Shown in pieces: positions 31,964-38,558 of a DNA stretch of 38,558 nt (the first letter of the stretch is position 1; every line of letters starts with the position of its first letter). Both the position numbers and the translations under genes were made by a program. The DNA lies in assembly GCA_902514485.1 (NCBI GenBank), contig CABXQY010000004.1, positions 1-38,558 of the forward strand, written 5' to 3'. This DNA is from an uncultured Candidatus Poseidoniales archaeon. Lineage in GTDB: Archaea > Thermoplasmatota > Poseidoniia > Poseidoniales > Thalassarchaeaceae. The notes beneath the pieces were generated by a model. The model saw nothing but the letters and a program-made list of their open reading frames with translations. It had not been told where the DNA came from and ran no database searches.

Positions 31964-32104
31964 CTACAACAACTCATATTGTCCACTGCATGCATCATAT
32001 TTCACCTTCTTCGTATACGAAATTTCTTTTTCAGTAATAATTATGTTTAGAAATAACCGTGTTGTTCAAGGGTAAAACCTTCTACGAGTAACCGGAGATA
32101 GATA

Positions 32105-33031
32105 ATGCACAGATACAATCAAACTCCAAATCTATTACTAATTGGTGGTCCTAAAACTGGTACTACGTCTCTTATGAAATGGTTAAAATCTCATCAGTCA
32201 ATATATCATCCGTGGTCGAATGAGAGCCATTTTCTAATGGCTGGAGCTGCTGAATTTCCTACAGCACCAATATATCCTAAAGGTGCAATGATTGTTGCGC
32301 CAGAACCCTCATTTGAAAAATATAAAAATGAGCCTTGGATTATGGATAAATCTGCATTCCATCTCTATTCTAAACGTGCACTCAAAGCTGTTCAACAGGA
32401 TATGCCTGAAGCTAAAATTATCATTACATTACGTAATCCTATTGACTTAATGCTAAGTATGCATCAAGAACATTCAAAACGACTAATGGATTATAATATA
32501 AGTCAAGAGGAAATGCTTATGAAATCAAAAAATATTGATTTTAAAGCTAATATTGACGACCCAGAAACATGGAGTTATCTTGAATTTCCTCGTATGAAAT
32601 CTTATACTTTGAAGTGGGTTGAACAATTAGGAGATCAGGTTAGAATTGTGCCTCTCGATTCTATCAAGAATGATTCAGTTGCTACACTGAATGATATCTT
32701 ATTTTGGCTAGATTTAGACATGTTTCCTGATGATGTTAATTTACCACGGCAAAATGAGGGAGGAGATATTAATAAAGCAAAATGGGCAAAATTCTTGCGG
32801 CAGCCGCCTAGATTTATTATCGATTTAGTTAAGTTTTTGATACCATCTCAAAAACTAAGAAAAATGATTTTTGAACCATTGAGAAAACCTGGCTTTAATC
32901 CAAAAAAAGCCTCTCGTCCGAAATTAGACGAGGGGGTGCGAACGTCACTAGAAATTGCATTTGAGGAGGAGATTGAGTTCCTTGAAAATCTTGAATCTTA
33001 TGTTAACCCAGACTTATTGATCATTCACTGA
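32105..33031 (+). CDS. sulfotransferase domain protein
   Basis: A 308-residue sulfotransferase paralogue, quite divergent from its neighbour. PAPS loop: LLLIGGPKTGTTSLMKWLKSHQ; 3'-phosphate site: AKIIITLRNPIDLMLSMHQEH; acceptor-side segment WSYLEFPRMKSYTLKWVEQLG and RIVPLDSIKNDSVATLNDILFWLDL also follow the family. Lys in PKTGTTS is the catalytic lysine. Followed after 73 bp by a GT4 glycosyltransferase on the same strand, which suggests that both build or decorate a sulfated surface glycan; the acceptor is unknown. Confidence 0.87.
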   Translation: MHRYNQTPNLLLIGGPKTGTTSLMKWLKSHQSIYHPWSNESHFLMAGAAEFPTAPIYPKGAMIVAPEPSFEKYKNEPWIMDKSAFHLYSKRALKAVQQDMPEAKIIITLRNPIDLMLSMHQEHSKRLMDYNISQEEMLMKSKNIDFKANIDDPETWSYLEFPRMKSYTLKWVEQLGDQVRIVPLDSIKNDSVATLNDILFWLDLDMFPDDVNLPRQNEGGDINKAKWAKFLRQPPRFIIDLVKFLIPSQKLRKMIFEPLRKPGFNPKKASRPKLDEGVRTSLEIAFEEEIEFLENLESYVNPDLLIIH

Positions 33032-33104
33032 TTTATTTTAATAATCAAATATTGTGCAAACTATTTACCGATGAGAACTTAGAGTATTAACTAGTCGCAT
33101 ATAT

Positions 33105-34331
33105 GTGAGTGACCCGAAGATGCGGCTATTGGTTGTCAAAGCGGCAATGACTGTTAATGGAGGAGCAGCAAGAGATTTACTTAGGAATTTATCTGCAATA
33201 TCAGAAAAATTTGAAGTAAGATTTTTGTGTTTGAATTTACTACAAGAACAATTGATTAGACTTCAAACATTAGGAATTGAAACAATATGTCCGGATGAAC
33301 AATGGGAGCCTGTTGGAGGGTTGTGGAATGAAATTACTGCGGGCCAAGAACGTAGTGCTTTGTCCGCATGGAAATCGGTTAATGGTGTTCGAGAAGCCAT
33401 TGATTGGGCAGAAGCTATCCACCTTACAGGAGGAAATGGTTCGATGGAATTTCTCAAACTGGTCCCTAAAGAAAAATTGTTACATTTACATTTCTTGGAA
33501 GCAAAACCCGGTATACATGAAGGAATTAATCATCTGAAGCCGGACGGTACGGGAACTTGGCGCCCACATATCTTACATTTTTTACAAAAATTTCAAAGGA
33601 GGAGAATTGAGAAATCTTTTCAATCGTTTATTGATAATGAAAACTGGATTATTAGTGCAAACTCTAATTTTTCAGCCTCAAAATTAGAAAGTATATACAA
33701 AATAAGTGGAGGAGTTTTATACCCCTCTGTAGATCTTTCAGAGTTCCCTAAAGATGGGGGAATTGGTGAAGAAGAAGTTTTCAAAAAAATAATACAATAT
33801 CCCAAACATAGTTATGTCGTAACAATTGGACGAATTTCGCGTTTCAAAGGTACCTACGAAGTAGTAGATCACGTCAAAGGAAGTGGCCTCAATTTAGTTG
33901 TAATCGGAGGTAGTTCAATTGAGGAAAGAAAATCTCTAAACGACTATGGAGAGAAATACGATATAGAAGTTAGAGTACTTTCCAGACTATCCTCCGAAGA
34001 AATGTGTTCTGTGATGCGAAATGCTGCGGCTATAGTAGGATTGGCACATGGAGAAGCATTCGGATTAACTCCAATTGAAGCCATGGCTCTTGGAGTTCCG
34101 CCGATTTTTGTGAATGAAGGAGGATTTTGTGAAACAATTATTGATGGTGAAAATGGTCGATTAATAGATAGAGGCGAATATGATCTGTGGAATGAAGCTC
34201 TAGTACAGGCTAAAAATATAGATATTAGAGAGAAATGGGCGCGATCTGGTATTGAAAGAATAGAACAATTAGGATTAACTCCAGAAAATCATTCTATTAG
34301 ACTATATGAGGAGATTATGAGAATTTATTAA
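33105..34331 (+). CDS. GT4-family glycosyltransferase
   Basis: A 408-residue GT-B-fold glycosyltransferase. The N-terminal domain begins MRLLVVKAAMTVNGGAARDLLRNL; the C-terminal donor-binding domain shows VVTIGRISRFKGTYEVVDHVKGS, VIGGSSIEERKSLNDYGEKYDIEVRVLSRLSSEEMCSVMRNA and the E-x7-E motif GEAFGLTPIEAMALGVPPIFVNEGGFCETI. The start is either GTG 33105 or ATG 33120; a CATATATG element just upstream favours the ATG if transcription is leaderless. Sugar donor and acceptor are unknown. The MOSC gene follows 15 bp later. Confidence 0.88.
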   Translation: MSDPKMRLLVVKAAMTVNGGAARDLLRNLSAISEKFEVRFLCLNLLQEQLIRLQTLGIETICPDEQWEPVGGLWNEITAGQERSALSAWKSVNGVREAIDWAEAIHLTGGNGSMEFLKLVPKEKLLHLHFLEAKPGIHEGINHLKPDGTGTWRPHILHFLQKFQRRRIEKSFQSFIDNENWIISANSNFSASKLESIYKISGGVLYPSVDLSEFPKDGGIGEEEVFKKIIQYPKHSYVVTIGRISRFKGTYEVVDHVKGSGLNLVVIGGSSIEERKSLNDYGEKYDIEVRVLSRLSSEEMCSVMRNAAAIVGLAHGEAFGLTPIEAMALGVPPIFVNEGGFCETIIDGENGRLIDRGEYDLWNEALVQAKNIDIREKWARSGIERIEQLGLTPENHSIRLYEEIMRIY

Positions 34332-34346
34332 AATGAGGAGGGGTAT

Positions 34347-34805
34347 ATGGCAAAAATTTTCACAATAAATATTAATCCACAAGGTGGTGTACCAAAATAT
34401 CCGGTCAATTCTGCTTTTTTTGGCAAGGATAACGTGCAGGGGGATAAACAAAATGATCTGAAATATCATGGAGGCCCGACTAGAGCGGTTTGTTTATTCT
34501 CTTTAGAGAGAATACTAGCTTTACAAAAGGAAGGGCACTCAATTAGTCCTGGAAGTACTGGAGAAAACCTCACTATTCAGGGACTAGATTGGGAATTAAT
34601 GAAAGTCGGAGCTAGATTCAAGATTGGCCCTGTGGAAATTGAATTAACTGGCCCTGCGCCCCCTTGTAAAACTATATCAGAATCTTTTAATGGCGAGGGA
34701 TTTGTTAGAATTTCAGAAAAAAAATATCCTGGTTGGTCAAGATGGTATGCATTAGTGAATAAAGAAGGTTTGATTTCTAAAAACGATGAAATATTGAAAC
34801 TATAA
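34347..34805 (+). CDS. MOSC domain protein
   Basis: A 152-residue stand-alone MOSC domain, as in MOCO sulfurase C-termini and YiiM-like proteins. Diagnostic parts are DLKYHGGPTRAVCLFSLERILAL, PGSTGENLTIQGLDWELMKVGARFKIGPVEIELTGPAPPCKTI with the conserved cysteine, and YPGWSRWYALV near the end. MOSC proteins bind molybdenum cofactor and take part in sulfur transfer or reduction of N-hydroxylated compounds; exact substrate unknown. GAGGAGGGG precedes the ATG, a good ribosome binding site. Together with mobA it indicates molybdoenzyme use. Confidence 0.88.
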   Translation: MAKIFTININPQGGVPKYPVNSAFFGKDNVQGDKQNDLKYHGGPTRAVCLFSLERILALQKEGHSISPGSTGENLTIQGLDWELMKVGARFKIGPVEIELTGPAPPCKTISESFNGEGFVRISEKKYPGWSRWYALVNKEGLISKNDEILKL

Positions 34806-34857
34806 TGAGATATGCCGTAGAAGTATTAAAAAATTAATTAAATTCAGAGTTTATTTT

Positions 34858-35751
34858 ATGGATACTCATGGGCTTGCATCTTCAAGGGAGATATATGGAA
34901 GTGGAAAGTTTGGATTGATGAATCGAATAAAAAGAGGGTTCAGAATTACGAAACTCGGCATTCATGTTGTAAAAGCGGATCCTGAATTGATGGTTTATCT
35001 TTTATTTTCTGGAATTATGTCAGTTTTGAGTTTTGGAGTAGTTCTGACTTTTACTGGAGGGCTCGGTTTCGTCATTGGTAATGATGAAGGTTTTGAAGGA
35101 GGAGTTGCGGTTGGCACTTTCATTAGTTACTTCATCGTGTCCGTAATTACTGTTTTTTGGAACGCGGCTATAATTGCTAGTGCTTACGAGAGGATGACTA
35201 CCGGCAGGAATCCTAGTTTCTCTTACGGAATTAAACAGGCGATGAAATGCTTTCCACAAATATTAATCTGGGGGCTTATTTCAGGTACAGTTGGAGTTAT
35301 AATAGGCTTCTTTGAAGCAATGGCTGAGTCGGATAACATAGTAGTCGCCATAATAGGACATATTATTTCTTTTATGATTTCGTTTGCTTGGTGGATGACA
35401 ACTTTCTTTGTCGTTCCAATGATTGTTTTAGAGAACAGTGGAGTGTTTGAAAGCATGAAAAAAGGTCCAAAATTATTCGATGAAACTTGGGGTGAAAATA
35501 TTGTTGCTAGTGTAGGTACAGGAATAATTAATTTTATCGTAATATTGACTATTATTGTCGTTTGTTTGCCACTCTTTGTTTTTGGAGAAATTGGCGCGGC
35601 ATTAGCTTTCATCTTAATCGTAATAGGTATAGCAATATCCAGTCTTTTCTTCACTGCTTGTGATGCTGTAAATAAAGCCTCACTGTACTATTATGCAAAG
35701 ACAGGAGAGGAAGTCCCTCTGGCGCAAAAGTATGGTTTAGATACTTACTAA
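34858..35751 (+). CDS. multi-pass membrane protein (DUF6159-like)
   Basis: A 297-residue membrane protein with about six helices. A basic N-terminal segment RIKRGFRITKLGIHVVKADPELMVYLLFSG and a later IASAYERMTTGRNPSFSYGIKQAMKCFPQILIWGLISGTVG, VVPMIVLENSGVFESMKKGPKLFDETWGENI and ACDAVNKASLYYYAKTGEEVP match the general pattern of a widespread DUF6159-type family of unknown function. The ATG at 34858 or Met21 (34918) could be the start. It is followed by the tRNA gene 57 bp downstream. Confidence 0.75.
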   Translation: MDTHGLASSREIYGSGKFGLMNRIKRGFRITKLGIHVVKADPELMVYLLFSGIMSVLSFGVVLTFTGGLGFVIGNDEGFEGGVAVGTFISYFIVSVITVFWNAAIIASAYERMTTGRNPSFSYGIKQAMKCFPQILIWGLISGTVGVIIGFFEAMAESDNIVVAIIGHIISFMISFAWWMTTFFVVPMIVLENSGVFESMKKGPKLFDETWGENIVASVGTGIINFIVILTIIVVCLPLFVFGEIGAALAFILIVIGIAISSLFFTACDAVNKASLYYYAKTGEEVPLAQKYGLDTY

Positions 35752-35807
35752 TACTTACTGTCTGTTTCGCCATTCTGATATATGTAAGGCATTTGGGTAA
35801 TTGTAAG

Positions 35808-35892
35808 GCAGAGGTACCCGAGTGGTCAAAGGGGCTGGGATGAGGTCCCAGTGCGTAGTGCTTCGCAGGTTCAAATCCTGTCCTCTGCACCA
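35808..35892 (+). tRNA. tRNA-Leu (GAG)
   Basis: A class II tRNA. The acceptor arms GCAGAGG and CCTCTGC pair fully; D arm CCCGAGTGGTCAAAGGGG; anticodon stem CTGGG/CCCAG with loop ATGAGGT, giving anticodon GAG (Leu, CUC/CUU codons); a long variable arm GCG...CGC; T arm GCAGG-TTCAAAT-CCTGT. The discriminator is A and a CCA end is encoded in the gene (35890-35892). No intron is present. Confidence 0.95.
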
Positions 35893-35901
35893 GAATAAAA
35901 A

Positions 35902-36816
35902 TCAGTATATTGTTCCGGTATTAACTACAGGTGTAGTATCTGTTTCAGAACAAAGAACAACCAATAAATTACTCACCATAGTTGCTTTTTTATCTTCGTC
36001 AAGTTCGATTATTTTCTTCTCACTGAGTTGTTCTAATGCCTCTTCGACCATTCCAACTGCACCTCTAACGATTTCGCTTCTTGCTGCCACTACTGCGCTA
36101 GCTTGCTGACGGCGGAGCATGGCTTGTGCGATTTCTTGGGAATAAGCAAGATGGCTTATTCTCGCCTCAAGAACTTCTATGCCTGCTTGCTTTAGGCGAT
36201 CTTCTACTGATGCTTGTAGTAATTCAGCAATTTCTTCTTGATGGCTGGATAATGATATTCCGCCTACGTCCTTATCTTCAATTATATCATATGGATATGC
36301 TGTTGCCATTGCCCGAAGCGCCGCTTCACTTTGAATCTGCACATAATGATCATAGTGATCGACTTCGAAAAGAGCTTCTGCTGCATCAAATACTCTCCAA
36401 ACTACTACTGCTCCGATATCAATAGGGTTGGCATTTACATCATTTACCTTTAATCTAGCAGATTCAAAATTTCTTATACGCAAAGAAATTTTTTGCTTAT
36501 GATATAATGGATTTATGAAGAAGTGGAAGCCTTCTTTGTTCACAGTTCCAGCATATTTACCAAAGAACTGTACTGCTACAGCAGTATTTGGACCAATGGT
36601 GACGTAACTATTCCAATAACAAAGCCATAAAGGCCCTGTAATTAATAAAACAAGGAATGAGATTGCCCCGAGGATTGGATGTGCGCCACCAACAATAATT
36701 AGGAATAAATTAAAAATTCCAAAAATTATGTGTAGAAATAAACCAACAAAACCATTCACCGTTGTCTTTTCAAAATCTTGCGTAATTGCTTCCTTTCTTC
36801 TCACTACATCGCTCAT
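35902..36816 (-). CDS. SPFH/Band 7 domain membrane protein
   Basis: A 304-residue protein with two N-terminal hydrophobic segments (about 22-45 and 48-67) and a Band 7 domain (about 70-230): NTAVAVQFFGKYAGTVNKEGFHFFINPL, VNDVNANPIDIGAVVVWRVFDAAEALFEVDHYDHYVQIQSEAALRAMATAYPYDII, SHQEEIAELLQASVEDRLKQAGIEVLEARISHLAYSQEIAQAMLRRQQASAVVAAR. This layout is that of the stomatin/SPFH group found in bacteria and archaea, thought to form oligomeric membrane scaffolds. It lies 9 bp from the tRNA gene, convergently. Confidence 0.9.
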   Translation of the reverse strand: MSDVVRRKEAITQDFEKTTVNGFVGLFLHIIFGIFNLFLIIVGGAHPILGAISFLVLLITGPLWLCYWNSYVTIGPNTAVAVQFFGKYAGTVNKEGFHFFINPLYHKQKISLRIRNFESARLKVNDVNANPIDIGAVVVWRVFDAAEALFEVDHYDHYVQIQSEAALRAMATAYPYDIIEDKDVGGISLSSHQEEIAELLQASVEDRLKQAGIEVLEARISHLAYSQEIAQAMLRRQQASAVVAARSEIVRGAVGMVEEALEQLSEKKIIELDEDKKATMVSNLLVVLCSETDTTPVVNTGTIY

Positions 36817-36925
36817 AAACAGTCAACCTATGTCAATACGGTACGCTTAGAAGTAAATAATTGTATCATCGGTTAAAAACCATTAAATCTTTTTAGCCTG
36901 AGGCATATATAGAAGGTAGTTAAAT

Positions 36926-37141
36926 ATGGATTTGTTAATATTAAACCAAAGTAAATTAGATCGTGGAATAAGATTATTTGTTGCTTTATTCTTACTAATT
37001 ATTGCCTATCCTTTTGAAAATCTAACTCCTATAGAGTTTGCATTTATTTTTATTGCGGGCGTTTTGATATTCAACACGTTATCTGGTAACTGTTACATTT
37101 ATCGGGCGTTTGGTATTAACACATGCCCCGTTAAAGAGTAA
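36926..37141 (+). CDS. DUF2892 (YgaP-type) small membrane protein
   Basis: A 71-residue protein with two membrane helices and the DUF2892 pattern: N-terminal NQSKLDRGIRLFVALFLLII, then a second helix and the terminal GNCYIYRAFGINTCP, with the G-x-C-x-x-Y...G-x-NTC motif. The family is known from YgaP and rhodanese-linked membrane anchors. No rhodanese is attached here. Divergent from the Band 7 gene. Confidence 0.8.
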   Translation: MDLLILNQSKLDRGIRLFVALFLLIIAYPFENLTPIEFAFIFIAGVLIFNTLSGNCYIYRAFGINTCPVKE

Positions 37142-37195
37142 ATAAGTTGCGAATATTTGAATTAAATTAAATATCGGCCCCTTCGTAGTAGGTAC

Positions 37196-37876
37196 ATGCA
37201 CCCCGCAAGTAAAATATTCTTGGCACTTGGATTGGTGATAACTCTGGCTGGGATAGCTATGGCTATTGGCGGAGGGAGTCAACTCAAAGATGTAGGTCAA
37301 TGGGATGTAGAAAGGAACTCCAATTGGAATAATTTAGACGGCAGTACTGATTATGATTTTTCAGAGGATGTTATGGTAATGGTTAGAGATAATGTTCGAT
37401 GCGATACATTCACCTTAACTATGGAAAATAGCACTGAAGAGAATCGGTACGAGAATGATGAATGTACCGAAGAGGGGGACAAACCAAGGGGTTACGAAGA
37501 TGACCCTGATGGTTGGTACCATATGGGTACAATCAGCATCTGGGAGTACAGGGAAGGAGATTATACAATTAATTCTAGTGCTGATGTTTATCTTGTACCG
37601 TGGGGGGCTATATTAGCGGAGGAAGTAGGAGAATTAGGAACGGGGATTTTGGGGGCTTTCGGTGGAAGCGTGTTTGCTTGCTGCGGAATTTTGTTCCTGT
37701 TGCTTGGAGGAATTTTTGCTCTAACACTAAAATCTTCTGAAAAAACCACGAAAATATCACAAGGTGCTTCGTCGTTCACAACCACTGCCCCTCTGGTTTC
37801 TGGTAATGAATTAATCAATAATGCTGATGAGTCAAAAGATCCGGAATGGTGGAGTGGAAAAAACGAATCGAATTAA
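37196..37876 (+). CDS. two-helix membrane protein with extracellular domain, unknown
   Basis: A 226-residue protein: membrane helix at about 7-25, an acidic extracellular domain (about 28-140) with one Cys pair (DNVRCDTFTL...NDECTEEGD), a second hydrophobic segment LGAFGGSVFACCGILFLLLGGIFALTL, and a Ser/Thr/Asn-rich cytosolic tail ending DPEWWSGKNESN. I do not recognise the family. The WW-containing tail is of a type seen in several membrane proteins of marine euryarchaea, but this is impressionistic. Confidence 0.65.
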   Translation: MHPASKIFLALGLVITLAGIAMAIGGGSQLKDVGQWDVERNSNWNNLDGSTDYDFSEDVMVMVRDNVRCDTFTLTMENSTEENRYENDECTEEGDKPRGYEDDPDGWYHMGTISIWEYREGDYTINSSADVYLVPWGAILAEEVGELGTGILGAFGGSVFACCGILFLLLGGIFALTLKSSEKTTKISQGASSFTTTAPLVSGNELINNADESKDPEWWSGKNESN

Positions 37877-37921
37877 CTAACGACCGTTTAGTTCAACAAT
37901 AATATCCTTTTCGATAATAGC

Positions 37922-38558
37922 ATGGGTCGCACGAATATCGCAACATTGCTTGTTCTTCTTATGATATCTGCGCCCCTTACTGGATGTTTTTCTTCTTCAG
38001 ATAGTAAGCTCAACGAAGGAGACTTGGATGTTGGGATAACTACTTTAGAGGGCGGTTTTTTTCAGAATGTAGAATTATCTGCTTCTAGTTCTATGTCAGT
38101 TTTCATTCCCTACTTAATTATCGAAAATAGTAACGATTATGTTCAAAACTCTACGGTTATTGATTTAGAAAAAGGTGACTCACATACTTTGTCAATATTA
38201 GCACCGCCAAGAACCGAAAACATGATTTTTATGATCGGAGAGTTTGGACGGAATTTCTGGCCGATTCGTGATCAGGGAGAATCTTGGATGACTTGGTTGG
38301 AGAGAGGAGGGGATAGAGAGAATTCGAATAATGGAATTGAGAGAGTTCCAGCTACTGGGAATAATACATACGATACTGTAAATCATAGTTCAAAAACAGG
38401 AGATTCGGTAATTACCAAGATCATATCAATCGATAGGTCAATGTCTCTATCTAAAGATGAAGGTGGAGTTCATTCAACTGGAATCGTTGATGGTAGAAGT
38501 GTGTATAATCGATTGTATGAAATGACTGATCCTACGGATTCTTTTGACATTATAGATG
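37922..38558 (+). CDS. secreted lipoprotein, N-terminal part (truncated by window edge)
   Basis: An open frame from ATG 37922 to the end of the window without a stop, 212 codons. The start MGRTNIATLLVLLMISAPLTGCFSS is a lipoprotein signal with lipobox cysteine near residue 22. The following region is beta-rich and hydrophilic (VDVGITTLEGG... VFIPYLIIENSN... KGDSHTLSIL). No family is recognised from this fragment. It was missing from the ORF track because it runs off the edge. Confidence 0.75.
   Translation, partial: MGRTNIATLLVLLMISAPLTGCFSSSDSKLNEGDLDVGITTLEGGFFQNVELSASSSMSVFIPYLIIENSNDYVQNSTVIDLEKGDSHTLSILAPPRTENMIFMIGEFGRNFWPIRDQGESWMTWLERGGDRENSNNGIERVPATGNNTYDTVNHSSKTGDSVITKIISIDRSMSLSKDEGGVHSTGIVDGRSVYNRLYEMTDPTDSFDIID

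Noticed and set aside
35223-35654. 143-codon antisense ORF in the DUF6159-like gene
   Set aside because: It is the antisense of membrane helices with Ile/Pro-rich composition; the sense gene is clear.
1-38558. CRISPR arrays, insertion sequences, prophage or integrase genes
   Set aside because: No regularly spaced direct repeats, transposase or integrase motifs were seen.

Overview
The window looks like a chromosomal segment of a low-GC marine planktonic euryarchaeon, most likely Marine Group II (Ca. Poseidoniia) or a close relative. Archaeal markers are a TOPRIM-type DnaG primase, a group II chaperonin (thermosome), a bacterioopsin-activator-type (HTH_10) regulator and PGF-CTERM-like tails on secreted proteins. 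These sit beside bacterial-looking genes: a cytochrome oxidase operon, NirK, RIC, PurN/PurH, RsuA, DDAH, YbaN and YgaP families. Such a mix, together with acidic calcium-binding secreted proteins, fits a surface-ocean aerobic heterotroph. The assignment is inference; no rRNA is present.

Layout. 1-5.2 kb: end of an Lrp/AsnC ligand-binding domain gene, then on the minus strand a methyltransferase, a thioredoxin-like protein, a membrane-anchored TPR protein and DnaG. 5.2-5.4 kb: a GC-rich, hairpin-containing gap. 5.4-7.8 kb (+): a TerB-like protein, two unknown proteins, MobA and a DUF805 membrane protein. 7.8-13.9 kb: DDAH, a small HAD protein, two divergently transcribed secreted lipoproteins (EF-hand/LDLa-like; sialidase-like propeller) and a bacterial-type pseudouridine synthase.

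13.9-23.5 kb is the most interesting part: RIC (iron-sulfur/NO stress repair), a lipoprotein with a degenerate CuA-like motif, NirK with an extra N-terminal cupredoxin, a BoxB-like diiron oxygenase, an HTH_10 regulator, and a coxC-coxB-coxA operon whose CoxA carries an N-terminal Reeler-like domain with a CxCH motif. A palindrome close to CCGAACATGTTCGG lies about 40 bp upstream of the RIC and cox operon starts. A perfect copy lies at the end of coxA, ahead of the regulator gene, and a half-site lies upstream of nirK. I infer a shared regulon joining terminal oxidation and nitrogen-oxide handling.

23.5-30.9 kb: PurN, a YbaN-family protein, a blue copper protein with PGF-CTERM tail, a stand-alone LON substrate-binding domain, a zinc ribbon, PurH, the thermosome, a secreted Ig-like membrane protein and a small membrane protein. 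31-34.8 kb: two divergent sulfotransferases, a GT4 glycosyltransferase and a MOSC protein, probably surface glycan modification plus molybdenum chemistry. 34.8-38.6 kb: a multi-pass membrane protein, tRNA-Leu(GAG), an SPFH/Band 7 protein, a YgaP-like protein, a membrane protein and the start of a lipoprotein cut by the window edge. Genes are tightly packed, with several convergent pairs separated by 0-5 bp or overlapping, and no gene-free stretch over 300 bp.
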